32,212 nucleotides of DNA, taken from NCBI GenBank assembly GCA_947254375.1, contig CAMYCF010000010.1, positions 1-32,212 on the forward strand, written 5' to 3'. Each line of letters starts with the position of its first letter. Position 1 is the first letter of the stretch. The DNA comes from an uncultured Mobilibacterium sp. (GTDB lineage: Bacteria > Bacillota > Clostridia > Peptostreptococcales > Anaerovoracaceae). The notes under the pieces were generated by a model. It saw only the letters and a program-made list of their open reading frames with translations. It was not told the DNA's origin and made no database searches. Below are positions 1-7,099 of the stretch, in pieces. The translations under genes and the position numbers were made by a program.

Positions 1-23
1 TCTCCCAGCTGAGCTAAACGCCC
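1..23 (-). tRNA. 5' end of a tRNA, cut by the window edge
   Basis: The reverse complement begins GGGCGTTTAGCTCAGCTGGG, which is a tRNA acceptor strand followed by a canonical D-arm. Only about 23 nt are present, so the anticodon lies outside the window. The acceptor would fit tRNA-Val or a similar species, but the identity cannot be decided. It lies 5 nt downstream of the tRNA-Met gene on the same strand, so the two are probably processed from one transcript. Confidence 0.75.
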
Positions 24-28
24 GAAAT

Positions 29-105
29 TGGTAGCGGCAGATGGACTTGAACCATCGACCTTCCGGGTATGAACCGGACGCTCTAGCCAACTAAGCTATG
101 CCGCC
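29..105 (-). tRNA. tRNA-Met (CAT), elongator type
   Basis: The minus strand folds as a complete 77-nt tRNA with a GGCGGCA/TGCCGCT acceptor stem, D-arm, anticodon stem TCCGG/CCGGA around loop TTCATAC, T-arm with GTTCAAGTC, and encoded CCA. The anticodon CAT is at 71-69. The anticodon stem lacks the three G-C pairs of initiator tRNA, and the sequence resembles the Bacillus elongator tRNA-Met. A tRNA-Ile2 with lysidine-modified CAT is less likely but cannot be excluded. Confidence 0.93.
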
Positions 106-141
106 GCATAAAAATCAACATCTTTCAATGTTGCGTTGTTT

Positions 142-170
142 ATTTTACCAAAGGCATGGGTCAATGTCAA
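142..170 (-). promoter_or_regulatory. Sigma-A promoter of the tRNA operon
   Basis: On the minus strand a consensus -35 TTGACA (170-165) is followed by a 17-nt spacer and a -10 TAAAAT (147-142). The predicted start near 135 lies about 30 nt before the mature 5' end of tRNA-Met. Confidence 0.8.
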
Positions 171-199
171 TACGATTATACGGCGAGCCGGCGCCCTTA

Positions 200-229
200 T
201 TGTCGATTATCTCGTTTTTATGGTATACT
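200..229 (+). promoter_or_regulatory. Promoter of lgt
   Basis: -35 TTGTCG (200-205), 18-nt spacer and -10 TATACT (224-229) preceded by TGG, which makes an extended -10. The predicted start near 236 gives a leader of about 58 nt before the lgt start codon. Confidence 0.65.
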
Positions 230-293
230 TAATTCTGCGCCGGAGCGATTTTACGGCATCCGGCCGCGCTTTCAGACGGCAAAAGGAGGACAG

Positions 294-1058
294 ATGACAC
301 ATCCCGATCCGGTGGCTTTTACGATATTCGGATATGACATAATGTGGTACGGCACACTGATCGCCTGCGGGGCCGCACTCGCGTGCTTCATCGCATACAA
401 GCGGGCGCCGATACACGGCATCGTCCCGGAAGCCACGATCGACGCAACCATATGGGCACTCCCGATCGGTATCATCGGAGCGAGGATATATTACGTCGTC
501 TTCAGCTATGCGGACTACGCCGGCGACTTCAGGCGGATGATCGACATACGCGGCGGCGGCCTTGCGATACACGGCGGACTGATCGCGGGCATCATAACGA
601 TGCTCGTATTCTCGAAGGTCAGGAAGATCGACCCGGTCGCAATGCTCGACCTTTTTATCCCGTCCGTTGCACTCGCTCAGGCGATCGGACGCTGGGGCAA
701 TTTTTTTAACGGGGAAGCTCACGGCGGTCCCACCGACCTCCCATGGGCGATACTCGTAGGCGGCGAACGCGTCCACCCCACCTTCCTTTACGAATCGATC
801 TGGTGCCTGATAATATTCGCGGTACTCATTCACCTCGACAGAAAAGGCACTTTCAGGGGGCAGATATTCTGCACATACCTGATAATGTACTCGGCCGAAC
901 GGTTTTTCGTGGAAGGTCTCAGAACGGACAGCCTCATGATAGGTCCACTCCGCCAGGCGCAGGTCATCAGCATCGCGCTTCTCGTGCTCGGGATCGCGGG
1001 CATGGTGTTTTTCGAAAAAAGGAATATGCCGGGCGGTAAAAGCCTCGGTGAAAGATAA
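294..1058 (+). CDS. lgt: Prolipoprotein diacylglyceryl transferase
   Basis: Lgt moves diacylglycerol from phosphatidylglycerol to the lipobox cysteine of prolipoproteins in the cytoplasmic membrane, the first step of lipoprotein maturation. The 254-aa product has several hydrophobic segments, the conserved HGG (residues 93-95) and the Lgt signature RWGNFFNGEAHG (133-144). The frame is open to 156, but the ATG at 294 is preferred: it follows AAAAGGAGG at a normal distance, sits behind the promoter, and gives the usual family length. ychF follows after 48 bp on the same strand and may be cotranscribed. The last codons and stop lie inside a short direct repeat. Family identification is secure. 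Confidence 0.95.
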   Translation: MTHPDPVAFTIFGYDIMWYGTLIACGAALACFIAYKRAPIHGIVPEATIDATIWALPIGIIGARIYYVVFSYADYAGDFRRMIDIRGGGLAIHGGLIAGIITMLVFSKVRKIDPVAMLDLFIPSVALAQAIGRWGNFFNGEAHGGPTDLPWAILVGGERVHPTFLYESIWCLIIFAVLIHLDRKGTFRGQIFCTYLIMYSAERFFVEGLRTDSLMIGPLRQAQVISIALLVLGIAGMVFFEKRNMPGGKSLGER

Positions 1059-1090
1059 AATTGCGGCGCAAGCCTCGGTAAAAGATAAAA
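1041..1090 (+). repeat. Short tandem repeat across the lgt stop codon
   Basis: AGCCTCGGTGAAAGATAAAA at 1041-1060 recurs as AGCCTCGGTAAAAGATAAAA at 1071-1090, one mismatch in 20 nt with a 30-nt period. The first copy carries the lgt stop codon and the second lies just before the ychF ribosome site. It looks like a local slippage duplication. Confidence 0.8.
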
Positions 1091-1106
1091 ATCAAGGAGC
1101 TCAAAG

Positions 1107-2198
1107 ATGAAATTAGGTATTATCGGACTGCCGAACGTCGGTAAAAGCACACTGTTCAACGCAATAACAAAGGCGGGCGCGGAAGCGGCGAACTACCCCT
1201 TCTGCACGATCGAACCGAACGTCGGCGTCGTAACGGTGCCGGATAAAAGGCTCGAAGTCCTTCACGACATATATCATTCCAAAAAGACCATATATACGAC
1301 CATAGAATTCTGCGACATCGCGGGGCTCGTCAAGGGCGCGTCCAAAGGCGAAGGGCTCGGCAACAAGTTCCTCGGCCACATCAGAGAGGTCGCGGCGATC
1401 GTTCACGTTGTAAGGTGCTTCGAGAACGACAACATCGTGCACGTAAGCGGCAGGATCGACCCGATCGACGACATCGAGACGATCAATCTCGAGCTCATCT
1501 TCGCCGACATCGAGATGCTCGACAGGCTCGCGTCGAAGCTCGGGAAAGCGGCGAAGGCCGATAAGGAAGCGGCCGCTCAGCTCAAGATCATCGAAAAGGT
1601 AAAAGACCACCTCGAGGGCGGCATGTCGCTCCGTTCAATGGATATGACGGAGGAAGAGGCCGAATGCATCGACACCCTCGACCTACTCACTTCGAAACCG
1701 ATAATCTACGTTGCGAACGTCTCCGAAGACGATGTCGCCGACGAGGACAACGAGTATGTCAAAAAAGTCGCCGAATTTGCGGCTTCCGAGGGAGCGGGCT
1801 GCGTAAAGATCTGCGCATCGCTCGAATCGGAAATGGCTGAGCTCGACGACGAAGAGCGCGAGGCCTTCCTTGAAGAACTCGGCATCGAAACGTCGGGTCT
1901 CGAGAAGCTTATAAAATCTTCGTACGAGCTTCTCGACCTCATCTCCTACCTCACCGCCGGCGAGCCTGAAGTCCGCGCATGGACGATAAAAAAAGGCACG
2001 AAAGCGCCTCAGGCCGCGGGTAAGATACACTCTGATTTCGAGAAGGGATTCATAAGGGCGGAGGTCATCGCATACGATCAACTCGTGGAGTGCGGCGGGA
2101 GCCTCGCAAAAGCGAGGGAAAAAGGCCTGCTCCGCTCTGAAGGAAAGGAGTACGTCGTAAAAGACGGCGACGTCATCCACTTCCTCTTCAACGTTTGA
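1107..2198 (+). CDS. ychF: Redox-regulated ribosome-associated ATPase/GTPase YchF (OLA1 family)
   Basis: A 363-aa Obg-like P-loop NTPase that binds ribosomes and hydrolyses ATP in preference to GTP in characterised homologues. Visible motifs are the P-loop GLPNVGKST (7-15), G3 as DIAG (70-73), the atypical G4 NVSE (204-207) that explains relaxed base specificity, a central helical insert (about 130-190) and a C-terminal TGS domain (about 280-361). The length is normal for the family. The start ATG follows CAAGGAGCTC at correct spacing. It lies 48 bp behind lgt with no terminator seen between, so a shared transcript is likely. Confidence 0.95.
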   Translation: MKLGIIGLPNVGKSTLFNAITKAGAEAANYPFCTIEPNVGVVTVPDKRLEVLHDIYHSKKTIYTTIEFCDIAGLVKGASKGEGLGNKFLGHIREVAAIVHVVRCFENDNIVHVSGRIDPIDDIETINLELIFADIEMLDRLASKLGKAAKADKEAAAQLKIIEKVKDHLEGGMSLRSMDMTEEEAECIDTLDLLTSKPIIYVANVSEDDVADEDNEYVKKVAEFAASEGAGCVKICASLESEMAELDDEEREAFLEELGIETSGLEKLIKSSYELLDLISYLTAGEPEVRAWTIKKGTKAPQAAGKIHSDFEKGFIRAEVIAYDQLVECGGSLAKAREKGLLRSEGKEYVVKDGDVIHFLFNV

Positions 2199-2309
2199 TC
2201 CCGCGTCCTTGATTTCAGGTTTGACACGATACCCGGGACCGGGAGAGGACGCGCGATCGTGATTTATTTGCCTGTTTTGGTATTGAAAATCTAAATTTTA
2301 ACTAAAGTG

Positions 2310-2338
2310 TTGATTTTTTTTTCAGGGTTGGGTATAAT
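2310..2338 (+). promoter_or_regulatory. Strong sigma-A promoter of the 2345-2430 leader or small RNA
   Basis: -35 TTGATT (2310-2315), exactly 17 nt, then perfect -10 TATAAT (2333-2338). The predicted start is near 2345. It is among the best promoters in the window and directs transcription toward the exonuclease gene at 2434. Confidence 0.75.
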
Positions 2339-2344
2339 TTCATC

Positions 2345-2433
2345 AGAGGTTATCTCTCGGATAATCTCGTTAATCTCTAGTCCCAATACCCTTTTTACTA
2401 AACAGGCTGCTCCCAAGCGGTCTGTTTTATTTT
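2345..2433 (+). ncRNA. Candidate small RNA or attenuator leader ending in an intrinsic terminator
   Basis: The predicted transcript of about 85-90 nt has a 5' hairpin of 9 bp (2346-2354 with 2360-2368, loop TCTCG), a single-stranded middle with two copies of TAATCTC and a CCCTTTTT stretch, and a 3' hairpin of 11 bp including G-U pairs (2400-2410 with 2417-2427, loop TCCCAA) followed by a T-rich tract. TCCCAA also occurs unpaired at 2381-2386. A C-rich loop plus terminator is the layout of RoxS/RsaE-type sRNAs that pair with Shine-Dalgarno sequences, but no homology is claimed. It could equally be a transcription attenuator for the gene at 2434, whose ATG lies directly after the T-tract. Confidence 0.45.
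2400..2433 (+). terminator. Intrinsic terminator just before the exonuclease ATG
   Basis: The 11-bp stem 2400-2410/2417-2427 (several G-U pairs) with a 6-nt loop is followed by TTTTATTTTAT. The T-tract runs into the ATG at 2434, so full-length mRNA would need readthrough. Confidence 0.55.
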
Positions 2434-3534
2434 ATGGCAGAACAACTTTTTGCGAAAGCGAGACGATATATGAAAACTTTTACTGAGAAATACGACGTCG
2501 GGATGTTCGGAGGCGGAATTTTTGACCGCTACTTCAGCGGACTCACCCCGTGCGTCTTCGACATAGAGACTACAGGCCTCTCGCGCATTTCGGGACGCGT
2601 CATAATGACGGCCATGCTCACGCCGAGCGAAAACGGTGTCAAGCTGACGCAGTTCCTCGCGGAAACGCCGTACGAGGAAAGAGAAGTCCTCGCGGCGACG
2701 TGCGATTTTATGGAAGACGAAGGCGTGGACTACCTCATAACATACAACGGCGACAGCTTCGATATCCCATTCTTCAACGCGCGGGCCACGGCGACCGTCG
2801 CGGGGTCGGAGCTCGGATACTACAACTTCGACCTGTTCCGTTTTATAAAAAGGTGCACGGTGCTGCCGGTCGAGATCGGTGCGGTGACGCAGAAGAACGT
2901 CGAGAACTTCCTCGGAATCGGAGACGACCGCGAGGATGAGATATCGGGAAAAGAGAGCATCGCACTCTTCTATAGATTCACATCGACGAAAGACGCTAAA
3001 GCGGAAAGCGATATCCTGAGACACAACCGCGAAGACGTACTGCAGCTCCTGAAGCTCATGCACGCCATGGGAAAAGAGGATTTCAGGCGCGTACTGAAAA
3101 CGGCCGACCTCCACGAGGCGATGGCCGCGACGGGCTTCCCGGTCGGTCATCTGCCGCTTTCGATAAGGCCGAGTCTCTCCGGAAAAGGCGAAAAGATCGC
3201 GCTCGACATAAGCGGACGGAGCCACAGGATGTCCGGTCGCCCTGTCGATTCCATGATCTTCCCTGCCGAGGGTTCCGAGATGAGGGCGGAATTCAAAAAT
3301 AAGACGGGAAGTCTGACGATCCACCTTCCCCTTTCGGTGCGCGACGACTGCGTTTATGCGGATCTGAAGGGCCTCGGCTTCGGAGCCTCCTCTTCCGACC
3401 CGCTCGGGATAAGGGACATGGGTGGCTATGTGAACGACTTTCTCATACTTTTCGAGAACGGCGCGATGCGTCACGAAGAGATAAACGCTCTGTCGGTTAT
3501 GCTAGCGTACAAGATATATAGGGATATGCTTTAA
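2434..3534 (+). CDS. Ribonuclease H-like DEDD exonuclease domain protein (YprB-like)
   Basis: The product (366 aa, or 354 aa from the next ATG at 2470) carries a DnaQ/RNase H-fold exonuclease domain. Likely metal ligands are D43 and E45 in FDIETTGLS, D110 in YNGDSFDIPFF, and H197 and D201 in HNREDVLQL, which is the DEDDh order. This matches the predicted exonuclease family typified by B. subtilis YprB, although a YprB-style C-terminal TPR region is not obvious. The substrate is unknown. Neither start has a good Shine-Dalgarno; the first ATG lies in the T-tract of the upstream terminator, so translation or transcription may be conditional. It ends at a strong bidirectional terminator. Confidence 0.75.
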   Translation: MAEQLFAKARRYMKTFTEKYDVGMFGGGIFDRYFSGLTPCVFDIETTGLSRISGRVIMTAMLTPSENGVKLTQFLAETPYEEREVLAATCDFMEDEGVDYLITYNGDSFDIPFFNARATATVAGSELGYYNFDLFRFIKRCTVLPVEIGAVTQKNVENFLGIGDDREDEISGKESIALFYRFTSTKDAKAESDILRHNREDVLQLLKLMHAMGKEDFRRVLKTADLHEAMAATGFPVGHLPLSIRPSLSGKGEKIALDISGRSHRMSGRPVDSMIFPAEGSEMRAEFKNKTGSLTIHLPLSVRDDCVYADLKGLGFGASSSDPLGIRDMGGYVNDFLILFENGAMRHEEINALSVMLAYKIYRDML

Positions 3535-3570
3535 AAAACCGGCTCCTTCGATTCCGAAGGAGCCGGTTTT
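3535..3570. terminator. Bidirectional intrinsic terminator
   Basis: AAAACCGGCTCCTTCG (3535-3550) and its perfect complement (3555-3570) form a 16-bp stem with loop ATTC. A-tract and T-tract flanks let it serve both the exonuclease gene from the left and the M24 gene from the right. Confidence 0.95.
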
Positions 3571-3608
3571 ACGATCTGAACTTTAAGTTGACACAGTCTC
3601 ACAATGAT

Positions 3609-5504
3609 TTAACCGAACCGATATTTAGTGCCGAAGCACTTCATATTCTTGCGTTTTATCGGAGCCGTTTCCTTCTTGAGCCACTCTGCCTCTTCAGCAT
3701 TAAGATAAGGTTTCAATGTCGTGTAACACTCTTTATTGTAGGTGTTAAGTCGTTTCAGCTCTTCATCCGTCAGCATATCCGCGATTATCGGTCTTGTATC
3801 TATAGGAACGGAACTCAATCTTGACATGCGTAAAAAATTCCAATCATCCGCAAATTCTTCCAGTGATACCGAAATCGCCTGAGACTTTTCGAGGAGATCG
3901 TCGTGCAGTGAGGCCAGCGCCAAAGAGAGACAAATTCCGTTCTCCATAGGAACGCTTCCGAAGCCGCACGGATCGTCCCAAATATTGATCATGTCTCCCA
4001 TTCCGAATACCGCGGAGCGCGGAGTATCGATGTACCAGTACCAAGCCCGCTCCTGCACCATCACCGAGAGCTGATCATCCGATATTCCGGGAACGATATT
4101 GGAATCAAGTTGTTTCATCAATGCGGAAATGACAGCCGTGTATTCAAATGCCTCCGTCTGAGATGGTTCTCCGATCGAGATCGTTCTCCTGACATCGCTG
4201 CTTCCGAAAGGAAAATAACTTCCGCACATTATCGTAAGGAATCCGTCTCCCTCTATTCTTTCATCTATATCGATCGGCTTTATGGGCGTCACTCCTTCGC
4301 TTTCGGTCCGTGATTTTATAAAATAACACACCGGTACCCTTGCGTGACTGAGCGCCTCGCTTTCATCATAGAGCAAATCTATATGTTCTTCAGCCGACCG
4401 GCATGTCATTTTCGTTTTATCGACGTTTTCCCTGAACCACTTCATGAATCGCACCGTAATAAGTGCCTGATTCGTTTCCGCCGTAAAGGCCCAGTTGATC
4501 TCTTCTTCTGTTTTGATCATCCTGAAAACAGAGAAATCGTTCGTCGTGGTTATTTTGGAGACCGAGTTGTTTTTACCCAGCATCATTGCGATCGCGGCGT
4601 TGCATTTGCTTTCGTCATAAAAAACTTCTCCCGCCGCTTCGTGTTCCATAAAAGCGTAAAACTCGTCATAATCGCGCAACGTTATCCCGTTTTTCTTCAG
4701 GTGCTCCGCAGTCTCCTCTTCGACCCTCGTCCTGTCTATAAAGAGATATGCGTTTTCTCTGTCGATAAATGCGTACGACAGTATGCCCAATGAAAACGGT
4801 GCATCTGCTCCCATCAGGTTAAAAAGCCATGCAACATCAGCAGATGAAGATGTTACCATCGCCGTTTCTTCGTCCCAATTCGCACGCAGTTCCGCCAACT
4901 TTTGTGCGGGGGTCCTGTACCCGTTGTTTTCAACGTGTAACACACTTTCCTTCGGAAGCGATGGCCTGTTTTTCCACACATCACCGGCGAGGTCGGTATA
5001 AGGGTCCATCCTTATAGCACCCGTCCCCATCGTGACTTCCATCGCATCCGCTATCGCCCTCATAAATACCGGCGATACCGTCCTCGCATCGAACCCTATC
5101 ATATATTTTACAGGCAAAGGTCTGACCATGCCGCCCTCGATAGCCTCTGCGATGACTTCCTGTTGCATGCTCTCTTCGACTCCGTGCAGATATGTCATTA
5201 TATTCGGTATCATGTCGTCGGGATCATCACCGTTATGGACTTCTATCCCGGCCTCTTCGAGAACGGTCAGTTCTTCTTCTTTGATTTCATCGTCCGTAAA
5301 CAAAAGAGCGTGTTCCTCGGTCACCGCCATTTCGCCGTCGATGCAATCGATACCCGACAGGTATTCCACAAATCTGAAATACTTACATATATCGTGCGAC
5401 TGATGAAAATCGCTGCTTACGGCTATATACATCGACAGCCCCTCTTCGCTCATCTTCTTCCTGAGCGCCGCGAGCCTCATCGAAATCGTTTCTTTATCTA
5501 ACAT
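3609..5504 (-). CDS. Degenerate M24 aminopeptidase P homologue (probable pseudoenzyme)
   Basis: The 631-aa product has the architecture of cytosolic Xaa-Pro aminopeptidases: two creatinase-like N-terminal domains (about 5-150 and 180-320, with WLFNLMGAD at 226-234), a pita-bread region (about 335-560) and the M24 C-terminal extension (ML[TS]DEEL to EWLKKETAPI, 577-616). Active family members bind two metals through D, D, H, E and E. Here only the second Asp is clear (SDVRRT, D437). The first Asp position reads IMCGSY, the GHGVG histidine region reads VFGMGDMIN (499-507), and the EPG glutamate region reads ICLSLAL (524-530). Catalysis by the usual mechanism is therefore unlikely. It starts 8 bp after the DNA methyltransferase stop, so the two are cotranscribed. 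Confidence 0.85.
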   Translation of the reverse strand: MLDKETISMRLAALRKKMSEEGLSMYIAVSSDFHQSHDICKYFRFVEYLSGIDCIDGEMAVTEEHALLFTDDEIKEEELTVLEEAGIEVHNGDDPDDMIPNIMTYLHGVEESMQQEVIAEAIEGGMVRPLPVKYMIGFDARTVSPVFMRAIADAMEVTMGTGAIRMDPYTDLAGDVWKNRPSLPKESVLHVENNGYRTPAQKLAELRANWDEETAMVTSSSADVAWLFNLMGADAPFSLGILSYAFIDRENAYLFIDRTRVEEETAEHLKKNGITLRDYDEFYAFMEHEAAGEVFYDESKCNAAIAMMLGKNNSVSKITTTNDFSVFRMIKTEEEINWAFTAETNQALITVRFMKWFRENVDKTKMTCRSAEEHIDLLYDESEALSHARVPVCYFIKSRTESEGVTPIKPIDIDERIEGDGFLTIMCGSYFPFGSSDVRRTISIGEPSQTEAFEYTAVISALMKQLDSNIVPGISDDQLSVMVQERAWYWYIDTPRSAVFGMGDMINIWDDPCGFGSVPMENGICLSLALASLHDDLLEKSQAISVSLEEFADDWNFLRMSRLSSVPIDTRPIIADMLTDEELKRLNTYNKECYTTLKPYLNAEEAEWLKKETAPIKRKNMKCFGTKYRFG

Positions 5505-5512
5505 AATTACAA

Positions 5513-6841
5513 CTATCTCCCTTTGTCCTCGTAAAAATACTCTCTCCCGAATATGTCCACCGCTATAAAGGCGACGTTCCCCCTCGATATGAACTTGATA
5601 TCGTCAAATCCGCCAGTCACGGTCATCTCCGCTAAAAAGCGCCCGTCGTGGTCGGTATCGACCATTATATAATCTATGAACTGCTCCGGCGACTCCGCGC
5701 GGATCTCATCGACCAGCTCCCTGTCCTTGAATGAGATGTGCCCCTGATCTATGTGAGGCAGGAAGGCCGACACCCTGTATGAATAAAGCTTTTTACCGGT
5801 GCCGAGCTCCTCTTCCCTGTTTTTCTCCATTTCGAAAACGGAAGTCACGCCGTCCTCAGCCGACTCTTCCGCGTCCTGAATTTTATAGTAATCGTAGGCG
5901 GCCGCTTTTTCGCCGAGACGTTTTTTTGTCGAACCGATCGCGAGCTTCTCGCTGTCACAGCCGATCCAGCGCCTGCCCGAGATCTCCGCAGCCTCGAGGA
6001 AAGACCCCGACCCGCAGAAGAAATCGCCGCAGAGATCGCCCGGCTCGCTCGACGATTCGATGATCCGCTTCATGAGATCAACAGGCTTCTGCGTCGCGTA
6101 ACCCGTCCTTTCGTGCGACGTCCTCCCGAGCATGTCTATCGCCCAGACGTCCTTCATATTTACCATAGTGTACCAGCCGTGCCTGTCCCGATACTCCTCG
6201 ACGCCCTTGAAACGATAAGGCTTCAGCCCCCTGTTGTAGGACTTCTCCTGAGGGACGTTCAGAAAATACTTCGCCGTCTTGCTGTAGACGAGTATCGTGT
6301 CGTGCTTTCGCGAAAAATGCCGCTTCCCGGTCCCGCCCGATTTGTACTTCCAGATTATCTCGTTTTGGAAAAACTTCGGCCCGAAGAGCTCGTCGAGAAC
6401 GATCTTGATGTAGTGGGACGAATGCCAGTCGAGGTGGACCCAGAGCAGCCCGTCGTCCGCCAAAAGCTCCCGCATCAGATAAAGGCGCGATGTCATATTT
6501 TTGATGTAAAAAGTGAGGTCACGATCGAACGTGTCGTCGTACGCGAGGTGGCGGATGTTGTGCTTTTTACTGTCCTTGTCCCTGAGTTTTATCGTCGCGT
6601 CGTACTTCGCCTTCGTAAAAAACGGCGGATCTATGTATATGAGTCTGAATTTCCCGGCGTAGCCCTTCGATAAAAGCCACTTCATATACTCCTCGTTGTC
6701 GCCGAACGCGACGGCGTTCCCGCCTTCGTCCGCACCCTCGATCATGTGGCGCTCAACAACGGTAAAATCGCCTGCGAGCGGCTTTTTCGCCTCCTCAAGC
6801 CCGAGTTTCAGCCCTTCTTCTATTTCCTGTAAAATGCTCAT
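5513..6841 (-). CDS. Solitary site-specific DNA methyltransferase (N6-adenine or N4-cytosine, beta class)
   Basis: The 442-aa enzyme methylates an exocyclic amino group in DNA using S-adenosylmethionine. Catalytic motif IV DPPF (71-74) precedes the cofactor motif FFCGSGSF (274-281), the beta-class order found in type III Mod proteins. The intervening segment (YDDTFDRDLTFYIKN, then LLADDGLLWVHLDWHSSHY) is also Mod-like. The open frame reaches back to 7030, but the ATG at 6841 is chosen because it follows GAAAGG and a promoter at 6939-6911. No restriction subunit is adjacent; the downstream gene is the M24 pseudo-peptidase. DPPF rather than DPPY leaves adenine versus cytosine undecided. Confidence 0.88.
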   Translation of the reverse strand: MSILQEIEEGLKLGLEEAKKPLAGDFTVVERHMIEGADEGGNAVAFGDNEEYMKWLLSKGYAGKFRLIYIDPPFFTKAKYDATIKLRDKDSKKHNIRHLAYDDTFDRDLTFYIKNMTSRLYLMRELLADDGLLWVHLDWHSSHYIKIVLDELFGPKFFQNEIIWKYKSGGTGKRHFSRKHDTILVYSKTAKYFLNVPQEKSYNRGLKPYRFKGVEEYRDRHGWYTMVNMKDVWAIDMLGRTSHERTGYATQKPVDLMKRIIESSSEPGDLCGDFFCGSGSFLEAAEISGRRWIGCDSEKLAIGSTKKRLGEKAAAYDYYKIQDAEESAEDGVTSVFEMEKNREEELGTGKKLYSYRVSAFLPHIDQGHISFKDRELVDEIRAESPEQFIDYIMVDTDHDGRFLAEMTVTGGFDDIKFISRGNVAFIAVDIFGREYFYEDKGR

Positions 6842-6910
6842 TTTTCGCCTTTCAAACGTACCGCGCTTCGCCGAGCGGCCGCACAAAACGACTTCGGATA
6901 AGTCAATAAA

Positions 6911-6939
6911 AGTATAAAGCAAAGCCGCCCCGTTGTCCA
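6911..6939 (-). promoter_or_regulatory. Promoter of the DNA methyltransferase operon
   Basis: Minus strand -35 TGGACA (6939-6934), 17-nt spacer, -10 TATACT (6916-6911). The predicted start is about 6904, 63 nt before the chosen ATG, and this supports the start at 6841 rather than the longer open frame. Confidence 0.65.
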
Positions 6940-7034
6940 CAAATGGCATGTCCCGATATCGCACCACGCCGCCGCGAATATACCCCAATCCACGCCGCGG
7001 CGAAATGCGGCGCGATGATCCCCGCGACAATAAA

Positions 7035-7065
7035 AAGGCCCCGGCTTTTACAGCCCGGGGACCTT
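7035..7065 (-). terminator. Intrinsic terminator of the ferredoxin-cupin-DUF2249 operon
   Basis: Arms 7065-7055 and 7044-7035 pair (CCCCGG/CCGGGG core plus AAGG/CCTT with one bulge) and are followed on the minus strand by TTTTTATT. It lies 30 nt after the DUF2249 stop codon. Confidence 0.8.
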
Positions 7066-7069
7066 GCCT

Positions 7070-7099
7070 GTGATCCGTCTATCCCGTGATCCGTCTATC
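7070..7099 (-). repeat. Tandem duplication across the DUF2249 gene stop
   Basis: GTGATCCGTCTATC occurs at 7070-7083 and again at 7086-7099, a 16-nt period. One copy contains the stop codon of the DUF2249 gene. The arrangement copies that seen at the lgt stop (1041-1090). Confidence 0.8.

Noticed and set aside
207..833. Long antisense frames opposite lgt, ychF, the exonuclease gene and other GC-rich genes.
   Set aside because: They mirror the codon structure of the genes on the other strand, are rich in Arg, Asp and His repeats, and lack ribosome sites and family motifs.
2202..2253. CGCGTCCT and AGGACGCG inverted repeat after ychF as a terminator.
   Set aside because: The arms are 36 nt apart and no T-tract follows; I do not call it a terminator.
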